Positions 23,988-33,328 are shown, counted from the stretch's first letter. The stretch is DNA of 64,000 nt from Hominenteromicrobium sp964531265 (GCA_964531265.1 CAZHDW010000003.1:1-64000); one strand, 5' to 3'. Numbers and translations are program-made. The notes: generated by a model not told the origin, from the sequence alone.

Positions 23988-24815
23988 ATGCAGATCGCAA
24001 TTATCGGCCTTGGTCTCATAGGAGGCTCAATTGCAAAGGCCTTAAAGGAGAATACCGACCACACCGTCATCGGCTTTGACCGTGACGAGAACACGCTGCT
24101 CGATGCATTGTCCTGCGGCGCAATAGATTCCACCGGAAGCACGGCGGCGCTTAAGTCTGCGGATGTGGTTTATGTTTGCCTGTATCCTGAAGATGTGATA
24201 AAATTTGTGGAGACGAATGCGGAGCGCTTCAAGCCGGGCTGCATTGTGACGGATGTTTGCGGAATCAAGGGAGAGGTATGGCGCGCGCTGACCGAGCTTT
24301 CCGTTAAGCACGCCTTCAACTATGTGGGCGGACATCCGATGGCCGGTAAGGAGCGCAGTGGCTTCGATGCGAGCGAGGCCGGGCTTTTCCACAACGCCTC
24401 ATACATCATCGTTGAGAGCGGTGCTCCGGAGGAGGCCGTGACTGTGCTGAGAGAGCTTGCCGATGCTATGGGCTTCGGCAATATCCAGTACTGCACGCAC
24501 CAAAAGCACGACAGGATGATAGCATATACCTCCCAGGTGCCGCATGTGCTGGCCTGTGCCTATGTGATGAGCCCGAGGTGTGATGAGCACAACGGTTTTT
24601 CGGCGGGCAGCTACAGGGATGTCTCCCGTGTTGCGAGGATAAATGCCGAGCTGTGGGCGGATCTGTTCCTTTCGAATCGCACGGAGCTTTGTGATGAAAT
24701 AGACGAGCTGCAAAGCAACATAGAAAGCTTGAAAGCGGCGATAGCCGACGGCGACCGTGACAGCCTTGTCGCGCTGCTTTCGGCAGCAAGAGAAAAGAAG
24801 GAGAAGTTTGGCTGA
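23988..24815 (+). CDS. tyrA: Prephenate dehydrogenase
   Basis: 275 residues, NAD-dependent oxidative decarboxylation of prephenate to 4-hydroxyphenylpyruvate for tyrosine. Rossmann loop GLGLIGGSIAKAL at 7-19, then VTDVCGIKG, GGHPMAGKERSGF with the catalytic His, and HDRMIAYTSQVPHV. No ACT domain, so allosteric control by Tyr through ACT is absent, as in short TyrA proteins. ATG chosen after GGGGGG; a GTG five codons upstream is less plausible. The stop shares one base with the aroB start. Confidence 0.93.
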   Translation: MQIAIIGLGLIGGSIAKALKENTDHTVIGFDRDENTLLDALSCGAIDSTGSTAALKSADVVYVCLYPEDVIKFVETNAERFKPGCIVTDVCGIKGEVWRALTELSVKHAFNYVGGHPMAGKERSGFDASEAGLFHNASYIIVESGAPEEAVTVLRELADAMGFGNIQYCTHQKHDRMIAYTSQVPHVLACAYVMSPRCDEHNGFSAGSYRDVSRVARINAELWADLFLSNRTELCDEIDELQSNIESLKAAIADGDRDSLVALLSAAREKKEKFG

Positions 24816-25891
24816 TGATAATCAAGGTGAACACTGACAAGCCCTACGAGGTCAGGATAGAAAACGGCATATTGGATCGCACCGGAGCGGCGCTGAAAAC
24901 GCTCTTTAAGTCCGGAAGCCGTGCGATGATAGTTAGCGATACAAATGTATTTCCGCTGTATGGGGAGCGTCTTGAAAAATCTCTCTCACAGGCGGGCTTT
25001 AAGGTATCGAGCTTTGTTTTTGAGGCAGGTGAGGCTCAAAAGCAGCTTTCAACGGTGATGAAAATATATGAGGCTCTGTCGGAAAACGGCTTTACGCGCT
25101 CGGATTTCATTGTCACCCTCGGCGGCGGAATTGCCGGGGATATGGGCGGCTTTGCGGCGGCCACATTTCTGCGCGGTATAGATTTTGTTCAGGTGCCGAC
25201 TTCCCTGCTGGCTCAGGTGGATGCCAGCGTCGGCGGCAAGACGGGCGTTGATCTGCCCTTTGGCAAGAATCTTGTCGGTGCCTTTCACCAGCCGAGAATG
25301 GTCATCACCGACCCTCAGACGCTCAGCACCCTGCCCGATGCGTTCTTCTCCGACGGCATGGGCGAGGTCATCAAGTACGGCTGCATAATGGATGAGGATC
25401 TCTTCGGCAAGCTTGAGCGCGGAGAGGTCATCGATGCACTTGAGGAAACAATATGCCGCTGTGTGAACTGCAAAAAGCAGCTTGTGGAAGAGGATACTAA
25501 CGATAAGGGCAGGAGAATGATACTGAATTTCGGCCATACCTTCGGCCATGCACTCGAAAAGCTTACGGGCTTTTCGTCCCTGTCCCACGGGCTTGCTGTG
25601 GGTATAGGAATGGTCATGGCGGCGCAGGTGGGCGAGAGCTTCGGAATAACGGAGGCGGGTACTGCGGACAGGATACGTGCCGTACTAAAAAATTACGAGA
25701 TGCCCACCGATACACAATTTGACTTTGCGGAGATAATAGAGGCCACCTCTCTGGATAAAAAGAGCTTCGGAAAGACCCTGAATCTGATACTCATAGAGAA
25801 GATAGGCAAGAGCGTGATATATCCGGTTGACCGCAGCTATCTGGTGCTGAGGTACAAAATAGCGGCGGAGCAGAACAGACGCAGAGGGTGA
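24815..25891 (+). CDS. aroB: 3-dehydroquinate synthase
   Basis: 358 residues; NAD- and metal-dependent cyclisation of DAHP to 3-dehydroquinate. Key blocks: LGGGIAGDMGGFAAATFLRG (NAD site), VPTSLLAQVDASVGGKTGVD, GMGEVIKYG, and metal-ligand histidines in NFGHTFGHALE plus SHGLAVGIGM. Full length and intact. Translation is coupled to tyrA through a one-base overlap. Its product needs a dehydroquinase, which is not in this operon. Confidence 0.96.
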   Translation: MIIKVNTDKPYEVRIENGILDRTGAALKTLFKSGSRAMIVSDTNVFPLYGERLEKSLSQAGFKVSSFVFEAGEAQKQLSTVMKIYEALSENGFTRSDFIVTLGGGIAGDMGGFAAATFLRGIDFVQVPTSLLAQVDASVGGKTGVDLPFGKNLVGAFHQPRMVITDPQTLSTLPDAFFSDGMGEVIKYGCIMDEDLFGKLERGEVIDALEETICRCVNCKKQLVEEDTNDKGRRMILNFGHTFGHALEKLTGFSSLSHGLAVGIGMVMAAQVGESFGITEAGTADRIRAVLKNYEMPTDTQFDFAEIIEATSLDKKSFGKTLNLILIEKIGKSVIYPVDRSYLVLRYKIAAEQNRRRG

Positions 25892-25911
25892 TATCCGGAA
25901 AGGAGCACAAA

Positions 25912-27198
25912 ATGTCAGAGGTTCATTACGGCCCGTCAAGGCTTTCGGGTCGAGTAAATATACCGCCAAGCAAGAGTGCGGCGCACAGAGCGCTGATAGG
26001 CGCGGCTCTCTGCAAGGGCGGCTGTACCGTACATCACATTGACGGCAGTGCGGATATGCTGGCCACGCTGAATGCCATTCGTGCAATGGGCAAAGCGGCG
26101 GAGCTTTCGAACGGAAGAGTCACGGTATCGGACGGCGAGCGTCCCAAAACGGCCGTGGTGGACTGCGGAGAATCCGGCTCCACACTGCGCTTCATGATAC
26201 CGATTTTTGCGGCACTTGGTATTTCCGCCGAGTTTGTCGGGCACGGCAGACTGCCGGAAAGACCGATAGGGCTATACACGGAGCTTCTGCCGATGCACGG
26301 CGTTGCCGTTGAGACTGCCGGAGGGCTTCCCTTCAAAATCAGCGGTCAGCTTGAAAGCGGCTGCTTCCGACTGCCGGGTAATATAAGCTCACAGTTCATA
26401 ACGGGGCTTATGCTGGCCTTGCCGCTGCTTGAGGGGGATTCCGCAATAGAGCTGACGACCGTGCTTGAATCCAAGGGCTATATCGATCTTACGCTCGACG
26501 TTTTGAGAAGCTTTGGAATAAATATATATGAGACCGAAAACGGCTGGTCGATACCCGGCGGTCAGAGCTATCACGCGGAAAGTGTTAAGGTCGAGGGGGA
26601 TTGGTCGCAGGCAGCGTTTTTCCTCTCTCTTGCGGCAATTGGCGGCGGCCCGATAGAGTTGTGCGGCCTGGCGAAGGATTCCAGACAGGGGGACATGGCC
26701 TGTGTTGAGCTGTGGAAGAAATTCGGCCTGAGAGTCGAGTGGCACGGCGACACTCTTGTAGCCGTGAACGACCGTGTTGATGAGCCCTTCATGGGTCTGC
26801 ACGCCATCGATATCGATGCGGCACAGATACCGGACATGGTGCCGGCACTTGCCGTAACGGCGGCCTTTGCCGAGGGCGAGACGGTGATACATAATGCGGC
26901 GCGCCTCAGGATAAAGGAGAGCGACAGACTGGATGCCATGGAAAAGGCGCTGTCAGCCATGGGGGCTGACGTGAGGGCGCTGCCGGACGGGCTGATAATA
27001 AACGGAAAGCCGCAGCTTCACAGCGGACGTGCCGAGGGCTGCAACGATCACCGCATAGTTATGGCGATGTCGGCCGCAGGCACGGCTTGCGGCGTCGTGG
27101 TAACGGATGCACAGAGCATACGGAAATCCTATCCGGGCTTTTTCAGAGATCTTATATCAATAGGAGGTGTGGCCGATGTCGTCGACATGGGGCAGTAA
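25912..27198 (+). CDS. aroA: 5-enolpyruvylshikimate-3-phosphate synthase
   Basis: 428 residues; transfers enolpyruvyl from PEP to shikimate 3-phosphate. Visible: IPPSKSAAHRALIGAALC (substrate lysine), GESGSTLRFMIP, LPGNISSQFITGLMLA, RIKESDRLDAM and GCNDHRIVMA. Residues around position 95 (GESGST, Ser rather than the Gly-Ala pattern GNAGT-A) resemble class II-like enzymes of Firmicutes, but I cannot assign glyphosate class safely. AAAGGAG lies before the ATG; a GTG eight codons upstream is not preferred. Its last 23 bases overlap aroC. Confidence 0.95.
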   Translation: MSEVHYGPSRLSGRVNIPPSKSAAHRALIGAALCKGGCTVHHIDGSADMLATLNAIRAMGKAAELSNGRVTVSDGERPKTAVVDCGESGSTLRFMIPIFAALGISAEFVGHGRLPERPIGLYTELLPMHGVAVETAGGLPFKISGQLESGCFRLPGNISSQFITGLMLALPLLEGDSAIELTTVLESKGYIDLTLDVLRSFGINIYETENGWSIPGGQSYHAESVKVEGDWSQAAFFLSLAAIGGGPIELCGLAKDSRQGDMACVELWKKFGLRVEWHGDTLVAVNDRVDEPFMGLHAIDIDAAQIPDMVPALAVTAAFAEGETVIHNAARLRIKESDRLDAMEKALSAMGADVRALPDGLIINGKPQLHSGRAEGCNDHRIVMAMSAAGTACGVVVTDAQSIRKSYPGFFRDLISIGGVADVVDMGQ

Positions 27199-28252
27199 TA
27201 TCAAGCTTTCAATATTCGGTGGAAGCCATACGGGAGCTATCGGCGTTGTGATAGACAACCTGCCGCCGAATGAGAGAATAGATATGGAGCTTGTTCGCGA
27301 GCAGATGGCGCGCCGTGCGCCGGGCAGGGACAAAACCGCCACCTCAAGGCTCGAGGCAGATGAGCCCGAGGTGCTCTCCGGCCTTTTGAACGGAGTGACC
27401 ACCGGAGCGCCGCTTGCGGCGATTATAAAGAATACAAATACCAGATCGAAGGATTACGATGACCTCAGGGTGCACCCGAGGCCCGGTCATGCCGATTATA
27501 CGGCGGCTGTACGTTATGACGGTGCAAATGACATAAGGGGCGGAGGTCATTTTTCCGGACGTCTTACGGCGTGTATGGTATTTGCCGGTGCGGTGTGCAG
27601 GCAGATACTCGAGCGACGCGGCGTGGTAATAGGTGCTCATGCGTACAGCATGGGCAGTGTGAAGGATACCCCGTTTGACCCGGTGAAAGTTTCCGCAGCT
27701 GAGCTGAACGGCCTTAACCGCGGCTTTTTCTCCGTAATAGACCCTGCGGCAGAGGCTGAGATGCGCGAAGAAATAGAGGCTGCAAGGCTCTCTGCCGACA
27801 GCATTGGCGGCGTTATCGAATGTGCAGCCGTGGGAGCTCCGGCAGGCATCGGCAGTCCGATGTTCGGAGGTGTCGAAAACGTGCTGGCGTCGATCCTTTA
27901 CGGCATACCGGCTGTAAAGGGAGTGGAGTTCGGCGCAGGCTTTGATGTAGCAAAAATGCGCGGCAGTGAGAACAACGACCCGTTCGCCTATGACGAGAAC
28001 GGCACGGTTCGTACGCTGACAAATAACTGCGGCGGTATACTCGGCGGCATAACCACGGGAATGCCGATAGTTTTCAGGATAGCCGTCAAGCCCACACCGT
28101 CAATCGGTGTGGAGCAGAAAACAGTGGATCTTTCCGAAAAGCATGACGATACACTGGTGATATCCGGCAGACATGACCCCTGCATCGTACCGAGAGCAAT
28201 ACCGGTTGCGGAGGCTGCCGCAGCGATAGCACTGCTCGATATGATGTTGTAA
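27176..28252 (+). CDS. aroC: Chorismate synthase
   Basis: 358 residues; FMNH2-dependent elimination of phosphate from EPSP to give chorismate. Family blocks: FGGSHTGAIGVVIDNLPP, RRAPGRDKTATSRLEADE, GGHFSGRLTA (FMN/substrate), and C-terminal GRHDPCIVPRAIPVAEAAAA. AGGAGG sits nine bases before the chosen ATG, inside the aroA coding end, so the two genes are translationally coupled. The enzyme needs reduced flavin, consistent with an anaerobe. Shorter than the E. coli protein by a few residues, but complete. Confidence 0.96.
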   Translation: MSSTWGSNIKLSIFGGSHTGAIGVVIDNLPPNERIDMELVREQMARRAPGRDKTATSRLEADEPEVLSGLLNGVTTGAPLAAIIKNTNTRSKDYDDLRVHPRPGHADYTAAVRYDGANDIRGGGHFSGRLTACMVFAGAVCRQILERRGVVIGAHAYSMGSVKDTPFDPVKVSAAELNGLNRGFFSVIDPAAEAEMREEIEAARLSADSIGGVIECAAVGAPAGIGSPMFGGVENVLASILYGIPAVKGVEFGAGFDVAKMRGSENNDPFAYDENGTVRTLTNNCGGILGGITTGMPIVFRIAVKPTPSIGVEQKTVDLSEKHDDTLVISGRHDPCIVPRAIPVAEAAAAIALLDMML

Positions 28253-28267
28253 GAAACGGAGCTTTTT

Positions 28268-29404
28268 ATGGATGACAAGATGATAAATGACCTGCTTTTG
28301 CCGGTCAGAAACGATATAGACCGTATAGACAAGCAGCTTTTGAAGCTCTTTATTGAGAGAATGCAGTGCTCCGAGCGTGTTGCGGAGATAAAGCGCAGTG
28401 CAGGAATACCTGTGCTGAATGCCGCAAGAGAGCAGGCGATACTCGATCGTGTGCGCAGCGAGGCCGGTGAATTCGGTGACAGCGCGGTGGTTTTGTACAG
28501 CTCTATAATGTCCATAAGCCGTGCAAGACAGCACGCCATGTTGGAAAGGGGCGGTGACCTGCGAGAGCTCGAGAAGAATTCTCCGCGCAGCTTTATCGAA
28601 GCTCCGCGTGTGATATGTCAGGGTGTGCCCGGTGCCTATTCGCACAGTGCCGCCAAAAAGCTTTTCAACAGCGCCGAGCCGACCTTTTTGCCGGGCTTTA
28701 CTGATGTCTTTGAGGCCGTGAAAAACGGGGACGGCGACTACGGCGTTGTGCCTGTTGAAAATTCCGATGCCGGAAGCGTAGCGGAGGTGTATGACCTTAT
28801 AATGCGCCACCGCATGTACATTGTCGGCGAAACAGATATTCCGATACGCCACTGCCTGTGCAGGGCCGGAGGCACCGGAGATATCAAAAGGGTGATATCA
28901 AAGCATGAGGCGCTCATGCAGTGCACAGCTTACCTGAATGAACACGGTATCGGCATGGAGGCGTTTTCCAATACGGCAGCGGCGGCAAAGAGGATAGCCG
29001 AGGAAGCGCCGGAGGGCCTTGGCGCCGTGTGCTCTGCGGATGCTGCCGAGGTTTACGGTTTGGAAATCGTGGAAAGGGACATACAGAATACGGACAATAA
29101 CTGCACACGCTTTGTGGTGATATCCAGAGAAGCGGTTCTGCCGGATGATGCCGATAAGATAAGCCTGTGCTTCTCCCTGCCTCATGTTACGGGCTCCCTG
29201 TACCGCACGCTTGAGAGATTTGCCATGAACGGCCTGAGCCTTACGAAAATAGAATCGCGTCCGATACCGGGACAGAATTTCGAATATGATTTCTATCTGG
29301 ATTTTACCGGAAACATCCACGATAAGAATACACTGGCGCTGATATGCGAGCTGCCCGACGATATGCCGAGATTCTCCTTCCTCGGAAACTATAAGGAGTG
29401 CTGA
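28268..29404 (+). CDS. pheA: Bifunctional chorismate mutase/prephenate dehydratase (P-protein)
   Basis: 378 residues in three domains: AroQ-type chorismate mutase (about 1-95; RNDIDRIDKQLLKLFIERM), prephenate dehydratase (about 112-290; GVPGAYSH, VPVENSDAGSV, NNCTRFVVI with the TRF motif) and an ACT domain (about 300-378; GSLYRTLERFAMNGLSLTKI followed by ESRP, the Phe-binding motif). It makes phenylpyruvate from chorismate and is expected to be inhibited by phenylalanine. Last biosynthetic gene of the operon; one base separates its stop from the next start. Confidence 0.95.
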   Translation: MDDKMINDLLLPVRNDIDRIDKQLLKLFIERMQCSERVAEIKRSAGIPVLNAAREQAILDRVRSEAGEFGDSAVVLYSSIMSISRARQHAMLERGGDLRELEKNSPRSFIEAPRVICQGVPGAYSHSAAKKLFNSAEPTFLPGFTDVFEAVKNGDGDYGVVPVENSDAGSVAEVYDLIMRHRMYIVGETDIPIRHCLCRAGGTGDIKRVISKHEALMQCTAYLNEHGIGMEAFSNTAAAAKRIAEEAPEGLGAVCSADAAEVYGLEIVERDIQNTDNNCTRFVVISREAVLPDDADKISLCFSLPHVTGSLYRTLERFAMNGLSLTKIESRPIPGQNFEYDFYLDFTGNIHDKNTLALICELPDDMPRFSFLGNYKEC

Positions 29405-29405
29405 T

Positions 29406-29906
29406 ATGAGCATAGATTTTGTAAAGGTCACAGCACCCGGGCAAACAGAGCTTATAGCTGAGATTGCCGAGCCAATATGGCATGAGACCTATGAGCCGAT
29501 CATAGGCAATGACGCGGTGTGCTATATGGTGGAGAAATTCCAGTCTGTAAGTGCCATAAACCGTCAGCTTGCGGAAGAGGGCTATGAGTATTACCTGATG
29601 TATTCCGGTGACAGCGCAGTGGGCTTTATCGGAGCGGTGCCGAATATGAACGGAAAGCTATTTCTCAGCAAGCTCTATGTAAGCCGTGAGTACAGGGGCA
29701 TGGGTGTGCCGCGTGCGGCGTTCGAGTTTCTGGCTCAGCTTGGCAGAGGGTACGGGCTCGATAAGATTTACCTTACGGTGAATAAGAAGAATGCACATGC
29801 GATAGAGGTGTACGAGCATTTCGGATTTTACCGCATAGATTCCGTGGTTACGGATATCGGCTGCGGTTATGTTATGGATGATTACATTCTGCAAAAGGAT
29901 ATATGA
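29406..29906 (+). CDS. GNAT-family N-acetyltransferase
   Basis: 166 residues with the acetyl-CoA-binding block SREYRGMGVPRAAFEFL (R-G-x-G) and NKKNAHAIEVYEHFGFYR. Lacks an obvious substrate motif. It is joined to pheA with a one-base gap and shares its terminator, so it belongs to the aromatic operon transcript. It could acetylate an amino acid or amine, or simply ride along. N-terminal IWHETYEPIIG resembles a common GNAT subgroup in Clostridia. Confidence 0.85.
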   Translation: MSIDFVKVTAPGQTELIAEIAEPIWHETYEPIIGNDAVCYMVEKFQSVSAINRQLAEEGYEYYLMYSGDSAVGFIGAVPNMNGKLFLSKLYVSREYRGMGVPRAAFEFLAQLGRGYGLDKIYLTVNKKNAHAIEVYEHFGFYRIDSVVTDIGCGYVMDDYILQKDI

Positions 29907-29910
29907 ATTG

Positions 29911-29938
29911 AGCAGGGCGCGTGGCGTCCTGCTTTTTT
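29911..29938 (+). terminator. Intrinsic terminator of the aromatic operon
   Basis: 9-bp stem AGCAGGGCG/CGTCCTGCT with one G-U, five-base loop and T6. Confidence 0.9.
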
Positions 29939-30033
29939 GTGCATGTGGGGCGCAAGAACGGTTATAGGTCAAAATGCGCGAATCTTACCTTTTTTATCGA
30001 AATAACTTCGGCTAATTGGCTCAGCATAGCATC

Positions 30034-30062
30034 TTTTCATTTTGGGGAAAATATGGTATAAT
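30034..30062 (+). promoter_or_regulatory. Promoter of the pyrophosphatase gene
   Basis: TTTTCA, 17-bp spacer, perfect TATAAT, 34 bases before the ATG. Confidence 0.6.
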
Positions 30063-30096
30063 TCTGTGTGCCCAGATCATATAAGGGAGAATTATT

Positions 30097-31761
30097 ATGA
30101 GTGAAAAAGAGAAGAGAGTTTATATAGTCGGTCACCGCAATCCGGACACGGATTCAATATGCTCCGCAATCGCATATGCGGATGTTAAAAATCGCGAAAA
30201 TGACGGCAATCACTATATTGCCGCGCGTGTCGGACAGGTGAATTCCGAGACAAATTACGTGCTGCAGCGCTTTGGAATGCAGCAGCCCGAGTACATCAAC
30301 AATATCGGTACACGTGTGCGCGATATGGATATACGCAACATTCCCGGCATAGACGAGAATATGTCCATGAAAAAGGCATGGAACCTCATGGCTGAGCTGA
30401 ATGCCGTAACACTGCCGATAGTGGACGAGAATAATCATCTTGACGGCCTTATAACGATCAACGATATTGCCACCTCCTACATGGAGCAGCAGGACAGCAC
30501 CTTTATAGCAAGAGCCGGCACACCCTATAAGAATATTCTTGAGACCCTTGAGGCCGAAATGGTGGTTGGAGATGACGAGGCCGTATTTGATAACGGAAAT
30601 GTTCTCATCGCCACCGCAAACCCGGAGGTCATGGAGAATTACATCGAAAAGGGCGATATGGTCATAACCGGTAACCGTTATGAATCACAGCTTTCCGCCA
30701 TTGAGTCCGGTGCGGGCTGTGTGCTCATCTGTCTCGGTGCAGAGGTGTCCAGAAGCATAAAGAAAATTGCTCAGGAGAATAACTGTGCCGTCATCGTAAC
30801 GCCCCTTGATACCTACACGGTGGCACGCCAGATAAACCAGAGTATGCCCGTTAAGGCCTTTATGCGCACAAAGGATCTCATAACCTTCCTGCCGGGGGAC
30901 TACACCGAGGACATCGAGGACAGCATGAAGAATACGCGTATACGCGATTTCCCCGTTGTCAACAAGGAGGGCGAATATGTCGGCATGATCTCGCGCAGAA
31001 ACCTCCTCGGCGTACGCAAGCGCTCCGTCATACTTGTTGACCACAACGAACGCAGTCAGGCCGTGGACAATATCGAAGAGGCCGAGATACTCGAGATAAT
31101 AGATCACCACAGAATAGGCTCTCTGGAGACGATGGGCCCGGTGTATTTCAGAAATGAGCCGGTGGGCTGCACCGCGACCATAATTTACCAGATATACCGC
31201 GAAAAGGGCTTTGAAATACCGAAGAACATTGCAGGTCTGCTTTGCAGTGCGATATTGTCTGACACTCTGCTGTTCCGCTCACCCACCTGCACCATGGTGG
31301 ATAAAATAGCTGCACATGCGCTCAGCGATATAGCCGGTATCGATTGTCAGGAATTCGGCATTGAGATGTTCACCGCCGGCAGTAACCTCAAGGATAAGAC
31401 TCCCGAGGAGATATTCTACCAGGATTACAAGAAGTTTGAGTTCAACAATGTTTCCTTCGGTGTTGGTCAGATCAACAGCATGAGCAGTGATGAGCTCATG
31501 GATATCGAGAGAAAGCTTCAGCCGTATCTTGAAAAATCCTGCCGTGAGCATGGCCTTTCCATGATGTTCTTCATGCTGACGAATATAATCGAGGAGTCCA
31601 CCGTGCTCATGTGCTACGGCGAGTCGGCATCCTCCCTTGTAAATGATGCCTTTATGCTGCGTCCGCAGAACGGAACCGTTATCCTGCCGGGAGTGGTTTC
31701 CAGAAAGAAGCAGCTCATTCCGGCATTTATAGATGCCATCAGCAAGGAAGCCGGAGTTTGA
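30097..31761 (+). CDS. ppaC: Manganese-dependent (family II) inorganic pyrophosphatase with CBS-DRTGG-CBS insert
   Basis: 554 residues, a DHH-family enzyme hydrolysing pyrophosphate in the cytosol. N-terminal GHRNPDTDSICSAIAYA and DHHRIG metal motifs, SAILSDTLLFRSPT, and C-terminal SRKKQ substrate site. Residues about 70-300 are the insert: CBS domain, DRTGG-like domain (VITGNRYESQLSAIESGAGC) and second CBS. In CBS-PPases such inserts bind adenine nucleotides (inhibition by AMP/ADP, activation by diadenosine polyphosphates). Length is close to known CBS-PPases with DRTGG. Monocistronic. Confidence 0.93.
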   Translation: MSEKEKRVYIVGHRNPDTDSICSAIAYADVKNRENDGNHYIAARVGQVNSETNYVLQRFGMQQPEYINNIGTRVRDMDIRNIPGIDENMSMKKAWNLMAELNAVTLPIVDENNHLDGLITINDIATSYMEQQDSTFIARAGTPYKNILETLEAEMVVGDDEAVFDNGNVLIATANPEVMENYIEKGDMVITGNRYESQLSAIESGAGCVLICLGAEVSRSIKKIAQENNCAVIVTPLDTYTVARQINQSMPVKAFMRTKDLITFLPGDYTEDIEDSMKNTRIRDFPVVNKEGEYVGMISRRNLLGVRKRSVILVDHNERSQAVDNIEEAEILEIIDHHRIGSLETMGPVYFRNEPVGCTATIIYQIYREKGFEIPKNIAGLLCSAILSDTLLFRSPTCTMVDKIAAHALSDIAGIDCQEFGIEMFTAGSNLKDKTPEEIFYQDYKKFEFNNVSFGVGQINSMSSDELMDIERKLQPYLEKSCREHGLSMMFFMLTNIIEESTVLMCYGESASSLVNDAFMLRPQNGTVILPGVVSRKKQLIPAFIDAISKEAGV

Positions 31762-31782
31762 TTTCCGACCGAACAAAGAATA

Positions 31783-31825
31783 AAAGTGCACCCTCCGCTG
31801 TGCTTTGCAGCATGGGGTGCACTTT
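31783..31825. terminator. Bidirectional terminator
   Basis: 11-bp perfect stem AAAGTGCACCC/GGGTGCACTTT with an inner GCTG/CAGC, between convergent genes; better T-run on the minus strand. Confidence 0.8.
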
Positions 31826-31833
31826 GTGCTATA

Positions 31834-33087
31834 TCAGTCTGTTTCCGATACCAGGAGAACGAGGTCGCAGGTGTCGAGCCGACCGTTGCCGTCGAGGTCA
31901 CCTGCCGCCCTTTGAACTTCACTTGCGGTACTTCCGGTGACAATTAGCTGCTGGAGCAGCCGCACATCGGCGCTGTTCACCGTTCCGCTGCCGTTCAGGT
32001 CGCCGGGGACTATTACTGTACGCTGAATTCCCTTTGATATTACCGTCCAGCCGGAGCGAAGTCTTCCTGAGGCTGCCCTTGAGGATGTGGTGAAAACCTC
32101 AAGTTCGTCATCGTTCAGCAGCTTCTTGAGTCCTGAAACGGTTGTGCCCGGTTCTGCGTAAAGAAATACGCTTTCCGTCGTGCTGCCGGGATCATCGGTC
32201 GTATTGTTGCTTTCCGTAGTGAATTCACCGCATCTTATTATGCGCAGACCGTGGTCATCCACCAATGCGGCACTTTCCGATACGGCCATAAGCGCACCGG
32301 ATACCGTGAAGCTGCCGACACTCCTGTCGGTGATCTCATATCTCATCACTTTGGCGTCCCTGCCGACCCAGAATATCGCGGCCTCTCCTGCGGCGATACC
32401 GGAGCTGTTCAGGGCGAAGTGTCCCGTATTTATCAGCTCGTTGCCGTCGGTGGAGTACATAACTCCGTCCGTGGAGAGGTAAATGCTGCGGTTCAGCATC
32501 CTGTACGGTGCGGCCTCGGCTCTGTATGAGAAAAGCTCCGTGCTGTTCTTTGACAAATCCGCGTCGAGCTCGAAGCCGAAGCATTTTTCGGGCAGGAAGA
32601 CATAGCCTCTGCCGTCCAACACCTGTATGCCGAGAATGTTTGAGGAAAAGCTCATGCTTTTGACTTCACAGCCGTATCTGTCACAGATGTACAGCTTCTC
32701 CGGAGAGGTGTGGGTAACGGCGAAAATATGCCCGTATTCATCCGCATCGACGGTGAAAAGCTCGTCCGCCGAAAACGGCAGACCGACAAGGTCAATGCGT
32801 GTGAGCGTGTCGGCGGAGATATGCTCCGCGACGGTAAGCTCATCAACATAGCTTATTGCTGTCAGCCTGTTGCCGCGCAGAAAGACCGCATCGGCAGGAT
32901 AGGCTGTTTTTGCCGAAAGAGAGCCGTCTGCCGTTTGAATATGAGTTTCAGGGTTGTTGTATGCCAAAAGCTGTGTTCCGTTATAATCGGAGAACAGCAG
33001 TATCTCGCGGCTGTCGGCAAGAACGACTTGATTGCCGCACAGCAGGATGAGAAGAACCGACAATATGAAAATGAGCTTCTTTTTCAT
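31834..33087 (-). CDS. Secreted dockerin-containing protein of unknown function
   Basis: 417 residues. Residues 1-25 are a classic signal peptide (MKKKLIFILSVLLILL...VLADS). The middle (about 26-290) shows repeated short beta strands with DG/NG turns, suggesting a propeller-like or beta-rich fold I cannot name. A Thr/Asn linker (ESNNTTDDPGSTTES) follows, then a small domain (TTVSGLKKLLNDDELEVF) and a type I dockerin with two calcium loops (DLNGSGTVNSAD and DLDGNGRLDTCD). Dockerins bind cohesins, so the protein may attach to a surface scaffold or complex. No cohesin is seen here. The second repeat is short, ending in LVLLVSETD. Confidence 0.75.
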   Translation of the reverse strand: MKKKLIFILSVLLILLCGNQVVLADSREILLFSDYNGTQLLAYNNPETHIQTADGSLSAKTAYPADAVFLRGNRLTAISYVDELTVAEHISADTLTRIDLVGLPFSADELFTVDADEYGHIFAVTHTSPEKLYICDRYGCEVKSMSFSSNILGIQVLDGRGYVFLPEKCFGFELDADLSKNSTELFSYRAEAAPYRMLNRSIYLSTDGVMYSTDGNELINTGHFALNSSGIAAGEAAIFWVGRDAKVMRYEITDRSVGSFTVSGALMAVSESAALVDDHGLRIIRCGEFTTESNNTTDDPGSTTESVFLYAEPGTTVSGLKKLLNDDELEVFTTSSRAASGRLRSGWTVISKGIQRTVIVPGDLNGSGTVNSADVRLLQQLIVTGSTASEVQRAAGDLDGNGRLDTCDLVLLVSETD

Positions 33088-33246
33088 GATGCATCACCCA
33101 AAATACATTTTATACTATGACGTTATCACAAATATATTGTACATCGAACGGAGGTAAAAAACTACCACCGCGCGATGATTTTTGAGAATAATTTATCGCA
33201 GAAGTATGGCTTTGCCGAATTTTAGTCGATTTTTTTGAAATGCCTC

Positions 33247-33277
33247 TTGACTTAAAGTGAAGTTTAAGCTATACAAT
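33247..33277 (+). promoter_or_regulatory. MerR-type promoter (19-bp spacer) of aldo/keto reductase 2
   Basis: TTGACT, 19-bp spacer, TACAAT. The spacer contains CTTAAAgtgaagTTTAAG, a dyad with perfect 6-bp arms. Its layout and many bases match the promoter of aldo/keto reductase 1 at 8831-8861. Confidence 0.7.
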
Positions 33278-33328
33278 ATGTGGGAACTATGGGGCAAAGT
33301 GTTCCCCGAAGAAAGGAAAGTTGTATAA

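Noticed and set aside
25912..28252. Possible arom-like fusion or frameshift between aroA and aroC
   Set aside because: The 23-base overlap contains a clean stop and an independent ribosome site; both proteins are complete.
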